Origin: Roseomonas sp.
GTDB lineage: Bacteria > Pseudomonadota > Alphaproteobacteria > Acetobacterales > Acetobacteraceae
Length of the DNA stretch: 7,824 nucleotides
Assembly: GCA_020249415.1 (NCBI GenBank)
Contig: JADCFR010000414.1
Span: 1 to 7,824, forward strand
Direction: 5' to 3'
The notes under the pieces are model-generated. The model made no database searches and was not told the origin of the DNA. It was given only the letters and a program-made list of their open reading frames with translations. A program made the position numbers and the translations under genes. This document shows, piece after piece, positions 1 through 5,583 of the stretch. Numbering within the stretch: the first letter of the stretch is position 1; each line of letters starts with the position of its first letter.

Positions 1-781
1 GTGCAAGATGCGCCGCCAATTCTCGCGCCATGGCGCAAAGCGGGCGCGCCAGAATATTCGCGAAAATCAGATCATAGCGCTTGCCCTGCAACCGCCGATC
101 ACGCCAGCCATCCGCCAGTAACGCGCGCATCTGGGCCGACAACCCATTCAGCCGCGCATTTTCCGCACAAATGCGCACCGACCACGGTTCGATATCGGTG
201 GCCGTCACCGGCACATGCAACAGCTTCGCTGCCGCCATGGCGAGAATGCCCGAACCACTGCCCAGATCCATGACGCGCCGAGGACAGCGATGCGCGATCC
301 CTTCAAACGCCATCAGGCAACCCTGCGTGGAGGCATGTTCGCCCGACCCAAACGCCAAGCCGGCATCCAGCTTCAACACCAACCGATCAAAATTGGGCCG
401 ATCCGCAACATGGGTTGGGCGGATCAGAAAGCGCCGACCAATGCGCTGTTCCGGAAAAGCCTGCACGGTGCGCGCAAGCCACCCATCCGCTTCCACGGGC
501 GCAACCTGCAATGCGGGCGGCGCAATACCCGCGACCAGCGCCGCCAAGGCCAAGGCGCTTTCAAGCGTTTCCTGCCCCGCGCCTGCTTCGCGCACACCTT
601 CCACGCGCCAGGTATCGCTCGGCTCATCGCGGAAATAGGCGACTGTGCCGCAGACCTGTTGCAAGGCAGCTTCAAAAAAGGGCAGCGCTTCCTCGCTCAG
701 CCCATCAATGCTGAGCGCTTCCAGCGGTTCAGCGCGGCGGCGGGAAAGCGCGCCTGCGCCATCAGGGCCGGCAGCGCGCAT
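1..781 (-). CDS. prmA: Ribosomal protein L11 methyltransferase PrmA (3' end outside window)
   Basis: PrmA uses S-adenosylmethionine to trimethylate ribosomal protein L11 in the cytoplasm. The frame starts at the ATG at 781-779 and stays open for 260 codons to the window edge; full-length family members run about 290-310 residues, so roughly 30-50 residues are missing. The N-terminal third is the L11-recognition part. The methyltransferase core then shows the PrmA-specific stretch LDAGLAFGSGEHAST (about 138-152), the SAM-binding glycine loop MDLGSGSGIL (171-180), the acidic ribose-binding strand ATDIEPWSV (194-202) and the catalytic-face motif DLIFANILARPL (237-248). The start is fixed by a TGATG overlap with the uvrD stop codon and a GGAG Shine-Dalgarno 8 nt upstream, so translation is probably coupled to uvrD. 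PrmA is non-essential in E. coli; nothing in the visible part suggests decay. Confidence 0.93.
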   Translation of the reverse strand, partial: MRAAGPDGAGALSRRRAEPLEALSIDGLSEEALPFFEAALQQVCGTVAYFRDEPSDTWRVEGVREAGAGQETLESALALAALVAGIAPPALQVAPVEADGWLARTVQAFPEQRIGRRFLIRPTHVADRPNFDRLVLKLDAGLAFGSGEHASTQGCLMAFEGIAHRCPRRVMDLGSGSGILAMAAAKLLHVPVTATDIEPWSVRICAENARLNGLSAQMRALLADGWRDRRLQGKRYDLIFANILARPLCAMARELAAHLA

Positions 782-2970
782 CAGGCTTTCTCCACAAAAC
801 GATCAATGAGGCGCTTGTCGCCGGCCTTGTCGAAACGGATATCAAGCCGATCATCATCCACGCCCGTCACCTCGCCATAGCCAAATTTCTGGTGAAAGAC
901 GCGATCACCCGGCGCATAACGCGTGGTGTTCGCGGGCCGTTCCTTCACTTCCCAGGCGCCCGCTTCAATCACGCGCGGGCGCTGGCCATACAAGCCACCC
1001 GAGGCTGGAAAAACACTGGCGCTTCGCATTTCTCGTGCGGCATTGCCTTCCAGCTTGATCTCAGACGCCGGCAATTCATCCAAAAAGCGCGAGGGGATGG
1101 AAGCCTGCCAATTGCCGTAAATGCGCCGATTGGCGGCATGGCTGATCACGGCAAAACGCCGCGCCCGTGTGATGCCGACATAAGCCAGGCGCCGTTCTTC
1201 TTCCAAGGCGCGTTCGCCGCCTTCTTCCAGGCTGCGCTGCGATGGAAAGACGCCTTCTTCCCAGCCGGGCAAAAATACACGATCAAATTCCAAGCCCTTC
1301 GCGCCATGCAGTGTCATGATGGAAACGCGCTGGCCTTCCGCCGCTTCGTCATTTTCCATCACCAGGGAAACATGTTCGAGAAATCCCGCCAGGGTTTCGT
1401 AATCCGCCATGGCGCGCAGCAATTCCTTGAGGTTATCAAGCCGCCCCGGCGCTTCCGGGCTGCGATCCTGCTGCCACATATCGGTATAGCCGCTTTCTTC
1501 CAGCAGGGTCGCCGCCATCACCACATGGCCTTCATTGGGCAGCATGGCGCGCCAGCGGCCGAAAGCTTCCAGCAATTCGCCCAGGGCCGCGCGCGCCTTG
1601 GCCTGCTTGATCACGCCCTTCTCCAAGGCAAGACCAGCGGCAATCGCAAGCGGCACGGCTTCCGCGCGCGCCAGCGCATGCATTTCGCGCATCGCGGTAT
1701 CGCCAAGCCCGCGCTTGGGCAGGTTCACAATCCGTTCAAACGCCAAATCATCCGCGGGCTGCGCCACCACACGGAAATAGGCCATGGCATCGCGGATTTC
1801 CTGACGTTCATAAAACCGCGCGCCGCCCACCACGCGATAGGGCAGGCCAAGCGTGATCAGGCGTTCTTCAAAAGCGCGCGTTTGAAAACCGGCGCGGATC
1901 AGAATGGCGATCTCCCCAAGGCTTTCGCCCGAACGGCGCGCGGCCTCGATCCGCTCCCCCACCATGCGGGCTTCTTCTTCGCTGTCCCAGACTGAGACCA
2001 CGCTGACCTTCTCCCCATCCGCATCATGGCGCCCGGGGCGCAGCGTTTTGCCAAGCCGCCCGGTATTATGCGCAATCAACCCGGAAGCGGCGGCGAGAAT
2101 GGGCTTGGTTGAACGGTAATTCGATTCCAGCCGCACCACCTGTGCACCGGGAAAATCCTTTTCAAATCGCAGGATGTTTTCAATCTCCGCCCCGCGCCAG
2201 GAATAGATGGATTGGTCGTCATCGCCGACACAGCAGATATTGCGATGCGCCTGAGCCAACAAGCGCAGCCAGTAATACTGCACCAGATTGGTGTCCTGGT
2301 ATTCGTCCACCAGAATATAGCGAAAGCGCCGCTGATAATCCGCGAGCACTTCCGGGTGCCCACGCAAAATCGTCACCACATGCAGCAGCAAATCGCCGAA
2401 ATCCGCGGCATTGAGTGCCCTGAGCCGCGCCTGATACGCCTCATAAACGTTGCGCGCGCGGCCGGCGGTGTAATCCGTATCCTCAGCCGGCGTTACGGCA
2501 TCCGGCGTCAGCCCGCGATCCTTCCAGCGCTGAATGATCGCCATCATGCCAGGGGCGGGCCAGCGCTTCAGGTCAATATGTTCCGCTTCCATAACCTGCT
2601 TCAGCAGGCGAAGCTGATCATCCGTATCGAGGATGGTGAAATTCGCCGTCAGCCCGACAAGTTCCGCATTCCGGCGCAGCATGCGCGCGGTGAGTGCATG
2701 GAAGGTGCCAAGCCAAAGCCCTTCCACAGCCTCACCCATCATCGCACCGACACGTTCGCGCATTTCCCGCGCGGCCTTATTGGTGAAGGTCACCGCCAGC
2801 ACCTGGGAAGGGAAAGCCTTGCGGCTACGGAGCAGATGCGCAAACCGCGTGGTCAGCACGCGGGTCTTGCCAGTGCCCGCACCCGCCAGCACCAAAAGCG
2901 GCCCATCCAGCGCTTCCACCGCCGCGCGCTGTTCGGCATTGAGCCGCGCGAGGTAATCCGCCTCAGTCAC
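781..2970 (-). CDS. uvrD: ATP-dependent 3'-5' DNA helicase, UvrD/PcrA type
   Basis: Superfamily 1A helicase that unwinds DNA in nucleotide-excision and mismatch repair and strips proteins from DNA. All helicase motifs are present in order (729-residue numbering): Q motif region LNAEQRAAV (10-18), Walker A GAGTGKT (30-36), Ia TFTNKAAREM (61-70), Walker B VDEYQDTN (221-228), III VGDDDQSIYSWRG (248-260), IV RLESNYRST (280-288), V VSIMTLHGAKGLEF (549-562) and VI RRLAYVGITRAR (593-604). The C-terminus (about 688-726, DRVFHQKFGYGEV...) is the Tudor-like domain that binds RNA polymerase in PcrA/UvrD. I chose the GTG at 2970 because it makes a GTGA overlap with the upstream pentapeptide gene and places the Q motif at the usual distance. 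A TTG at 3000 would add ten arginine-rich residues and overlap the upstream gene more. The Shine-Dalgarno before GTG is weak, which fits translational coupling. Length and motifs are normal. Rep is less likely because of the Tudor-type tail. Confidence 0.96.
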   Translation of the reverse strand: MTEADYLARLNAEQRAAVEALDGPLLVLAGAGTGKTRVLTTRFAHLLRSRKAFPSQVLAVTFTNKAAREMRERVGAMMGEAVEGLWLGTFHALTARMLRRNAELVGLTANFTILDTDDQLRLLKQVMEAEHIDLKRWPAPGMMAIIQRWKDRGLTPDAVTPAEDTDYTAGRARNVYEAYQARLRALNAADFGDLLLHVVTILRGHPEVLADYQRRFRYILVDEYQDTNLVQYYWLRLLAQAHRNICCVGDDDQSIYSWRGAEIENILRFEKDFPGAQVVRLESNYRSTKPILAAASGLIAHNTGRLGKTLRPGRHDADGEKVSVVSVWDSEEEARMVGERIEAARRSGESLGEIAILIRAGFQTRAFEERLITLGLPYRVVGGARFYERQEIRDAMAYFRVVAQPADDLAFERIVNLPKRGLGDTAMREMHALARAEAVPLAIAAGLALEKGVIKQAKARAALGELLEAFGRWRAMLPNEGHVVMAATLLEESGYTDMWQQDRSPEAPGRLDNLKELLRAMADYETLAGFLEHVSLVMENDEAAEGQRVSIMTLHGAKGLEFDRVFLPGWEEGVFPSQRSLEEGGERALEEERRLAYVGITRARRFAVISHAANRRIYGNWQASIPSRFLDELPASEIKLEGNAAREMRSASVFPASGGLYGQRPRVIEAGAWEVKERPANTTRYAPGDRVFHQKFGYGEVTGVDDDRLDIRFDKAGDKRLIDRFVEKA

Positions 2971-3464
2971 TGGCAGGACCCGATGGACCCGGCGCCGCAA
3001 ATCTTCTCGCCATCCAGCCAGCGCGCGCCGCTGAAATCAGCGCCGGAAAGATTGGCGCCGGTAAGCTCCGCCCCGGTCAGGTCAGCGCCGCGTAAATCGG
3101 CGCGGAACAGCGTGGCGCGGCGCAAATCCGCGCCCTTCAGCGTGGCGCCGGCGAGCACAGCGCGCGTCAGATCGGTGCTGCGCAGCGTCGCACCAGTCAG
3201 ATCAGCGCGCGACATATCGGCAAAGCCAAAGCGCGCATCTGACCCATCAATGCCATTGAGTTTCGCCTCGACAAAGCGCGCCCGCGCGAAGGAGGAATCG
3301 CGAAGTGTGGCCCCCGCCAGGTCCCGGCCCGAGAAATCCGCATTATCCAGCAGGCAACGTCGCCAGACCACGCCCGGGGCGGGGGAATCGGCGCAGGCGC
3401 CAAAGGCAGGGCCGGCCAGGAGCATTGCACCAAGCAGGAGGGGAATCTGAAGGATTTTGATCAC
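2967..3464 (-). CDS. Exported pentapeptide-repeat protein
   Basis: The 165-residue product starts at GTG 3464 and has a hydrophobic signal peptide (about 3-22, MIKILQIPLLLGAMLLAG then PAFG), with likely signal-peptidase I cleavage near AFG|AC. Residues 41-150 are about 22 tandem five-residue repeats of the A(D/N)LxG type (for example GADLR, RADLT, GANLS, GADFS), which form a right-handed quadrilateral beta-helix. The tail WLDGEKICGAGSIGSC and Cys24/Cys37 give four cysteines in the predicted mature protein, so disulfides are possible in the periplasm. The frame stays open upstream to 3824, but that part is antisense to hupE and low in repeat character, so GTG 3464 before the signal peptide is the sensible start; a GGAG lies rather far upstream (14 nt). 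The stop overlaps the uvrD start as GTGA, making this the first gene of a pentapeptide-uvrD-prmA unit. Function is unknown; cytoplasmic gyrase mimics such as Qnr and MfpA share the fold but lack a signal peptide. Confidence 0.85.
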   Translation of the reverse strand: MIKILQIPLLLGAMLLAGPAFGACADSPAPGVVWRRCLLDNADFSGRDLAGATLRDSSFARARFVEAKLNGIDGSDARFGFADMSRADLTGATLRSTDLTRAVLAGATLKGADLRRATLFRADLRGADLTGAELTGANLSGADFSGARWLDGEKICGAGSIGSCQ

Positions 3465-3566
3465 ACGCAGGATATAGAGGCTCCGCCCCGCCGGTCCAAC
3501 CGCGCCCCGCTTGCATCCCGGCCCCGAAGCGGCAAGCATGCTCGGGAAAACCCGTGGGAGATGAGG
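3465..3566. promoter_or_regulatory. Divergent intergenic region between pentapeptide gene and hupE
   Basis: These 102 bases must contain, or lie next to, the promoters of the two divergent units. Visible structure on the plus strand: an inverted repeat GCTTGC (3509-3514)/GCAAGC (3532-3537), then a compact hairpin CGGG-AAAA-CCCG (3543-3554) ending one base before the hupE Shine-Dalgarno GGGAG (3556-3560). A TATAGA (3473-3478) could be a -10 box for hupE, but I see no credible -35 box 16-18 bp upstream. I could not identify a sigma-70 promoter for the minus-strand unit. The hairpins may form a structured hupE leader; this is inference. Confidence 0.4.
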
Positions 3567-4172
3567 ATGCGTCGCCAATTTTTCGTCCTGAGCCTGATGG
3601 CCCTGCTGCCTTTGCCCGCGGCCGCGCACCACCCAATGGACGGCGCCATGCCGCAAACGCTTTGGCAGGGTTTTGCCTCTGGCATCGGGCATCCGGTGAT
3701 TGGGCTGGATCATTTGGCCTTTCTGCTGGCGGCCGGCGTGCTGGCGGCCACCCTGCCGCGTGGTGAGGCCTTCCGCGCGATGGTGGGCTTCCTGGCGGCC
3801 GGCATGCTGGGGCTCACGCTGCATATGGCCGGCTTTGGCCTTGGCATGACCGAGGCTTTGGTCGCGGCATCAGTGCTGCTGGCGGGGCTGGCGCTATTGG
3901 TCGCCAAGCGCCTTTCCGCTCCGGCACTGCTGCTGGGCTTTGCCCTGGCCGGGCTGTTCCATGGCCATGCCTTTGCGGAGGCCGTGATCGGCGCCGAGGC
4001 AACGCCGATCATCGCCTATCTTACCGGGCTCGCCGTGATCCAGGGCGGTTTGATACTGGGCGCCATGGCGCTGGCGCGGGAAGCGTCGCGCGCGCGCTGG
4101 CTGCGCCCCGCGATGGGCGCGGCGGCAAGTTTTGCGGGGCTTGGGTTTTTGGTGGTGGCTTTGGTGGGTTAG
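3567..4172 (+). CDS. hupE: HupE/UreJ-family nickel/cobalt transporter
   Basis: Small polytopic membrane protein of the HupE/UreJ family, which moves Ni2+ or Co2+. The N-terminus is a signal peptide (FFVLSLMALLPLPAAA) ending just before His-His, so the mature protein would begin with the family's histidine-containing N-terminus. The signature HPVIGLDHLAFLLAAG (residues about 42-57) holds the conserved His/Asp/His metal site, and a second histidine motif GLFHGHAFAEA lies at about 129-139. Five or six further hydrophobic segments follow, to the C-terminus. Of two in-frame ATGs (3561 and 3567), the second is preferred: the GGGAG at 3556-3560 abuts the first but sits 6 nt from the second, giving 201 residues. 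It is the only plus-strand gene, divergent from the pentapeptide operon and convergent with mipA. No hydrogenase, urease or cobalamin gene is in view, so the metal cannot be decided from context. Confidence 0.9.
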   Translation: MRRQFFVLSLMALLPLPAAAHHPMDGAMPQTLWQGFASGIGHPVIGLDHLAFLLAAGVLAATLPRGEAFRAMVGFLAAGMLGLTLHMAGFGLGMTEALVAASVLLAGLALLVAKRLSAPALLLGFALAGLFHGHAFAEAVIGAEATPIIAYLTGLAVIQGGLILGAMALAREASRARWLRPAMGAAASFAGLGFLVVALVG

Positions 4173-4176
4173 TTCA

Positions 4177-4204
4177 TGTCCGGTTCACATGCGTTCACCG
4201 GACA
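4177..4204 (+). terminator. Hairpin just after hupE, possible weak terminator
   Basis: A perfect 8-bp inverted repeat TGTCCGGT (4177-4184)/ACCGGACA (4197-4204) with a 12-nt loop begins 5 nt after the hupE stop codon. It is not followed by a T-run (only CTTTATT further on), so it is at best a weak intrinsic terminator or an RNA 3'-end stabiliser. Part of its right arm also pairs with the alternative repeat GACACG (4201-4206)/CGTGTC (4222-4227), so two exclusive folds are possible. Confidence 0.4.
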
Positions 4205-4216
4205 CGCACTAAACCT

Positions 4217-4369
4217 TTATTCGTGTCGCATTTTCCGGGTCGCCAAGTGAGTCCACTTGGCTTGAAAATGCCAGGCTGCCCGCCAAACCACCGGAAACAC
4301 CTCACTATCCATCACCGCGCCATGCCGGTCATTATCAGCGATGAACCCGGGATGGAGGGGCTGGGGCAT
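4217..4369 (-). CDS. Possible 50-residue fusion ORF in the dioxygenase remnant
   Basis: Because the deletion is in frame, the remnant still reads from ATG 4369 to a TAA at 4219-4217. The product would be MPQPLHPGFIADNDRHGAV joined to MDSEVFPVVWRAA, then a readthrough tail WHFQAKWTHLATRKMRHE. It has no Fe/2-oxoglutarate site, signal peptide or membrane segment, and the intact gene's AGGAGA Shine-Dalgarno is not preserved upstream (TTTTTCATGACG instead). Expression is therefore doubtful. It is listed because an uninterrupted reading frame across a deletion scar is easy to mis-annotate as a small gene. Confidence 0.25.
   Translation of the reverse strand: MPQPLHPGFIADNDRHGAVMDSEVFPVVWRAAWHFQAKWTHLATRKMRHE
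4228..4271. repeat. Two-part inverted repeat (8 + 8 bp) between convergent genes
   Basis: The outer arms GCATTTTC (4228-4235) and GAAAATGC (4264-4271) enclose inner arms GCCAAGTG (4242-4249) and CACTTGGC (4254-4261) around a 4-nt AGTC loop, with a 6-nt/2-nt asymmetric internal loop. All 16 pairs are perfect. The T-run lies in the left arm and the A-run in the right arm, so neither strand has a U-tract after the stem and it is not a standard intrinsic terminator. The right arm overlaps the sequence shared with the 3' flank of the intact dioxygenase gene (5574-5591), but that flank does not form this structure. Confidence 0.55.
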
Positions 4370-4385
4370 CGCGTTTTTCATGACG
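4261..4385 (-). pseudogene. Internally deleted second copy of the PhyH-family dioxygenase gene
   Basis: This stretch is a collapsed relative of the intact gene at 5584-6396. The block 4261-4323 matches 5574-5636, the 3' end and just past the stop, at about 89% identity; 36 bases (4278-4313) are identical. The block 4315-4380 matches 6342-6407, the 5' end with start codon and part of the leader, at about 83%. The middle 714 bp (238 codons) is absent. The junction falls in a 9-base near-repeat, CCGCACCAT/CCGCGCCAT, present at both ends of the intact gene, which suggests short-homology deletion. The start ATG survives at 4369-4367, but the original TAG has become TGG. The N-terminal piece has six changes in 19 residues while the C-terminal DSEVFPVVWRAA is unchanged, so the copy had diverged before or after the deletion. 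No catalytic residue remains. Identities were counted by eye. Confidence 0.82.
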
Positions 4386-4394
4386 TTCGCCTCT

Positions 4395-4418
4395 GGCGCC
4401 GGCCATGCCGGGGTCGCC
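4395..4418 (-). terminator. GC-rich hairpin after mipA, possible terminator
   Basis: Nine bases beyond the mipA stop codon, GGCG-CCGGC (4395-4403) can pair with GCCGG (4407-4411) and CGCC (4415-4418), giving nine GC-rich pairs with a 3-nt loop and a 3-nt bulge. No T-run follows on the minus strand, so if it terminates transcription it is not a canonical intrinsic terminator. Confidence 0.35.
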
Positions 4419-4427
4419 GAGACAGCT

Positions 4428-5252
4428 TCAGAATCTATAGCTCAGACCAAGACCGAAGCTTATTTGGTTTTCTTCACCTTCGCGGGTGACAATGGGGCTG
4501 TCGGCGGCATCGCCCATCAGGCGCTTGAAGCTGACAACGCCGTTGATGCCCCAGCCGCCCGTAATCCCATAATTCGCCGTGAGCGATAGGCTCACATCGC
4601 GGATACCACTGCTCGCCTTGTATTCAGGCAAGCCGCTTGCGGCGGCGCCAGCCTGCGTCACGCCGAAAAAGGTCTGATTGTAACGATCAGAGCCATAGCC
4701 CGCGAGCGCGATGGCCCGTAGCCGCAGCCGGTTGATCGGATCAAAGCGATAGCTGCCGCCGAAAAACAGCAGGCCGCCGGATGCGGTGGAAGAAACGTCA
4801 TGAACGTAATGCACCTCAATCGCGGCTTCGTCGCGGCTGGTGAGCACGTCGCGGAAGGGCACCCGCATGAAGGCACCAGCTTCGGTCGAATCGTCAATAT
4901 CGCCGAGCAGCCTTACGCGCTTGTTTTCGACATCAGAACGGCCAAAGCGCCGACCCAAAACAGGGCCAAATTCGATGCCAGACCAGGGCGATACATTGGC
5001 GCGCAAGGCAATGCTGGCGCTCAGTGTGGCGGTTTCGATGTAGTAATTATCATAGGCGAGGCGACCGGCAATGAGCGGGCCGATGCTCTGATCACTCGAG
5101 CCTTGGTATTCCGGCTTGGAAAGCACGCCGAGTGCGAAGAAGCCTGATATCCGCGGATCGGACTGCGCCATGGCCGGGGCGGCCAGACCTGCCAGCAGAA
5201 TCGGCGCTGCGAGAGCAACCAGTGGCGAGCGGCTGTTTCTAGTGATGGACAT
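4428..5252 (-). CDS. MipA/OmpV-family outer-membrane protein
   Basis: A 274-residue beta-barrel protein of the MipA (MltA-interacting)/OmpV family. The first 29-30 residues are a signal peptide ending APAMAQ|SDP. The mature start GFFALGVLSKPEYQGSSDQSIGPL is the family's hallmark opening strand. Further family landmarks are FGPVLGRRFGR (about 95-105), LGDIDDSTEAGAF (about 115-127), FFGVTQAGAAASGLPEYKASSG (about 197-218) and the closing RLMGDAADSPIVTREGEENQ followed by GLGLSYRF with the terminal Phe recognised by BAM. In E. coli, MipA scaffolds MltA with PBP1B; other members are porin-like or respond to osmolarity and antibiotics, so the role here is open. ATG 5252 has GGAAGG 4 nt upstream. The gene stands alone, with its own candidate promoter, between an intact dioxygenase gene and a collapsed copy of it, which suggests it arrived or was duplicated with that gene. 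Confidence 0.92.
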   Translation of the reverse strand: MSITRNSRSPLVALAAPILLAGLAAPAMAQSDPRISGFFALGVLSKPEYQGSSDQSIGPLIAGRLAYDNYYIETATLSASIALRANVSPWSGIEFGPVLGRRFGRSDVENKRVRLLGDIDDSTEAGAFMRVPFRDVLTSRDEAAIEVHYVHDVSSTASGGLLFFGGSYRFDPINRLRLRAIALAGYGSDRYNQTFFGVTQAGAAASGLPEYKASSGIRDVSLSLTANYGITGGWGINGVVSFKRLMGDAADSPIVTREGEENQISFGLGLSYRF

Positions 5253-5583
5253 AGGACCTTCCGGTTGCAGCGGTAATGCCAGTCATGCGGAGACGAAGTG
5301 CTCTGTTATCTTTAGTTTAACGTGAAGCTGACTAATGTCGAGGTAAAATGTCAGTTAACAAGTTGTGGCGGATACGCTGCCGCAGTGGGGGCGGCTGAAC
5401 TGCGGGTTTGGGGAGTTCCGCGCCCGGGCGCATCACCTGGCAGCCCGAAAAATGTCGCTTAACGAGGGCCTGAAGCATATCGGCCACGCGGATTCGTGGC
5501 AGACATGCCCTGGAAGGACGACGACGAAGGCGCATTGGTCGCTTACGGGCTTACTCGGTCGATGACTGCGTGGCCTGAAAATA
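5253..5583. promoter_or_regulatory. mipA upstream region with candidate promoter; no gene recognised
   Basis: The 331-bp gap holds no frame that I recognise on either strand; the short open frames are fragmentary and without known motifs. The mipA-proximal 70 bases are AT-richer than their surroundings. On the minus strand a candidate sigma-70 promoter is TCGACA (plus 5336-5341) with TAAACT (plus 5314-5319) at 16-bp spacing. Overlapping it are an inverted repeat CTGAC (5328-5332)/GTCAG (5350-5354) and a direct repeat AATGTC (5334-5339 and 5347-5352), possibly an operator. A GCCACG/CGTGGC hairpin (5483-5500), with no T-run, lies between the dioxygenase stop and this promoter. The remaining part (about 5365-5570) could be eroded coding sequence, but I cannot say of what. 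Confidence 0.35.

Noticed and set aside
892..1995. Long plus-strand open frame antisense to uvrD (367 codons)
   Set aside because: It lies wholly opposite the helicase motifs and its product is low-complexity, rich in Arg, His and Ala. GC-rich DNA opposite a real gene often stays open by chance.
2971..3000. TTG start for uvrD ten codons upstream
   Set aside because: It adds an arginine-rich leader unlike the family's N-terminus. The GTG at 2970 gives the compact GTGA overlap instead.
2212..3450. Plus-strand open frame of 412 codons across uvrD and the pentapeptide gene
   Set aside because: Its C-terminal part (SAPxRSAP-like repeats) is just the complement of the pentapeptide repeats. It crosses two well-supported minus-strand genes.
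3500..3566. Cobalamin riboswitch before hupE
   Set aside because: TCGGGAAAACCCG faintly resembles a B12 box, but its loop has an extra base, and the GCCACTG core and the ~180-nt architecture are absent.
3465..3824. Extension of the pentapeptide gene 120 codons upstream
   Set aside because: The extension is antisense to the HupE signature region and would bury the signal peptide inside the protein. GTG 3464 directly precedes the signal peptide.
4228..4271. Insertion-sequence end or miniature transposon
   Set aside because: The arms are close together, no transposase or flanking target-site duplication is visible, and one arm overlaps phyH-derived sequence.
4178..4427. CRISPR or other tandem repeat array
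   Set aside because: The repeats here are inverted and single, not regularly spaced direct repeats with unique spacers.
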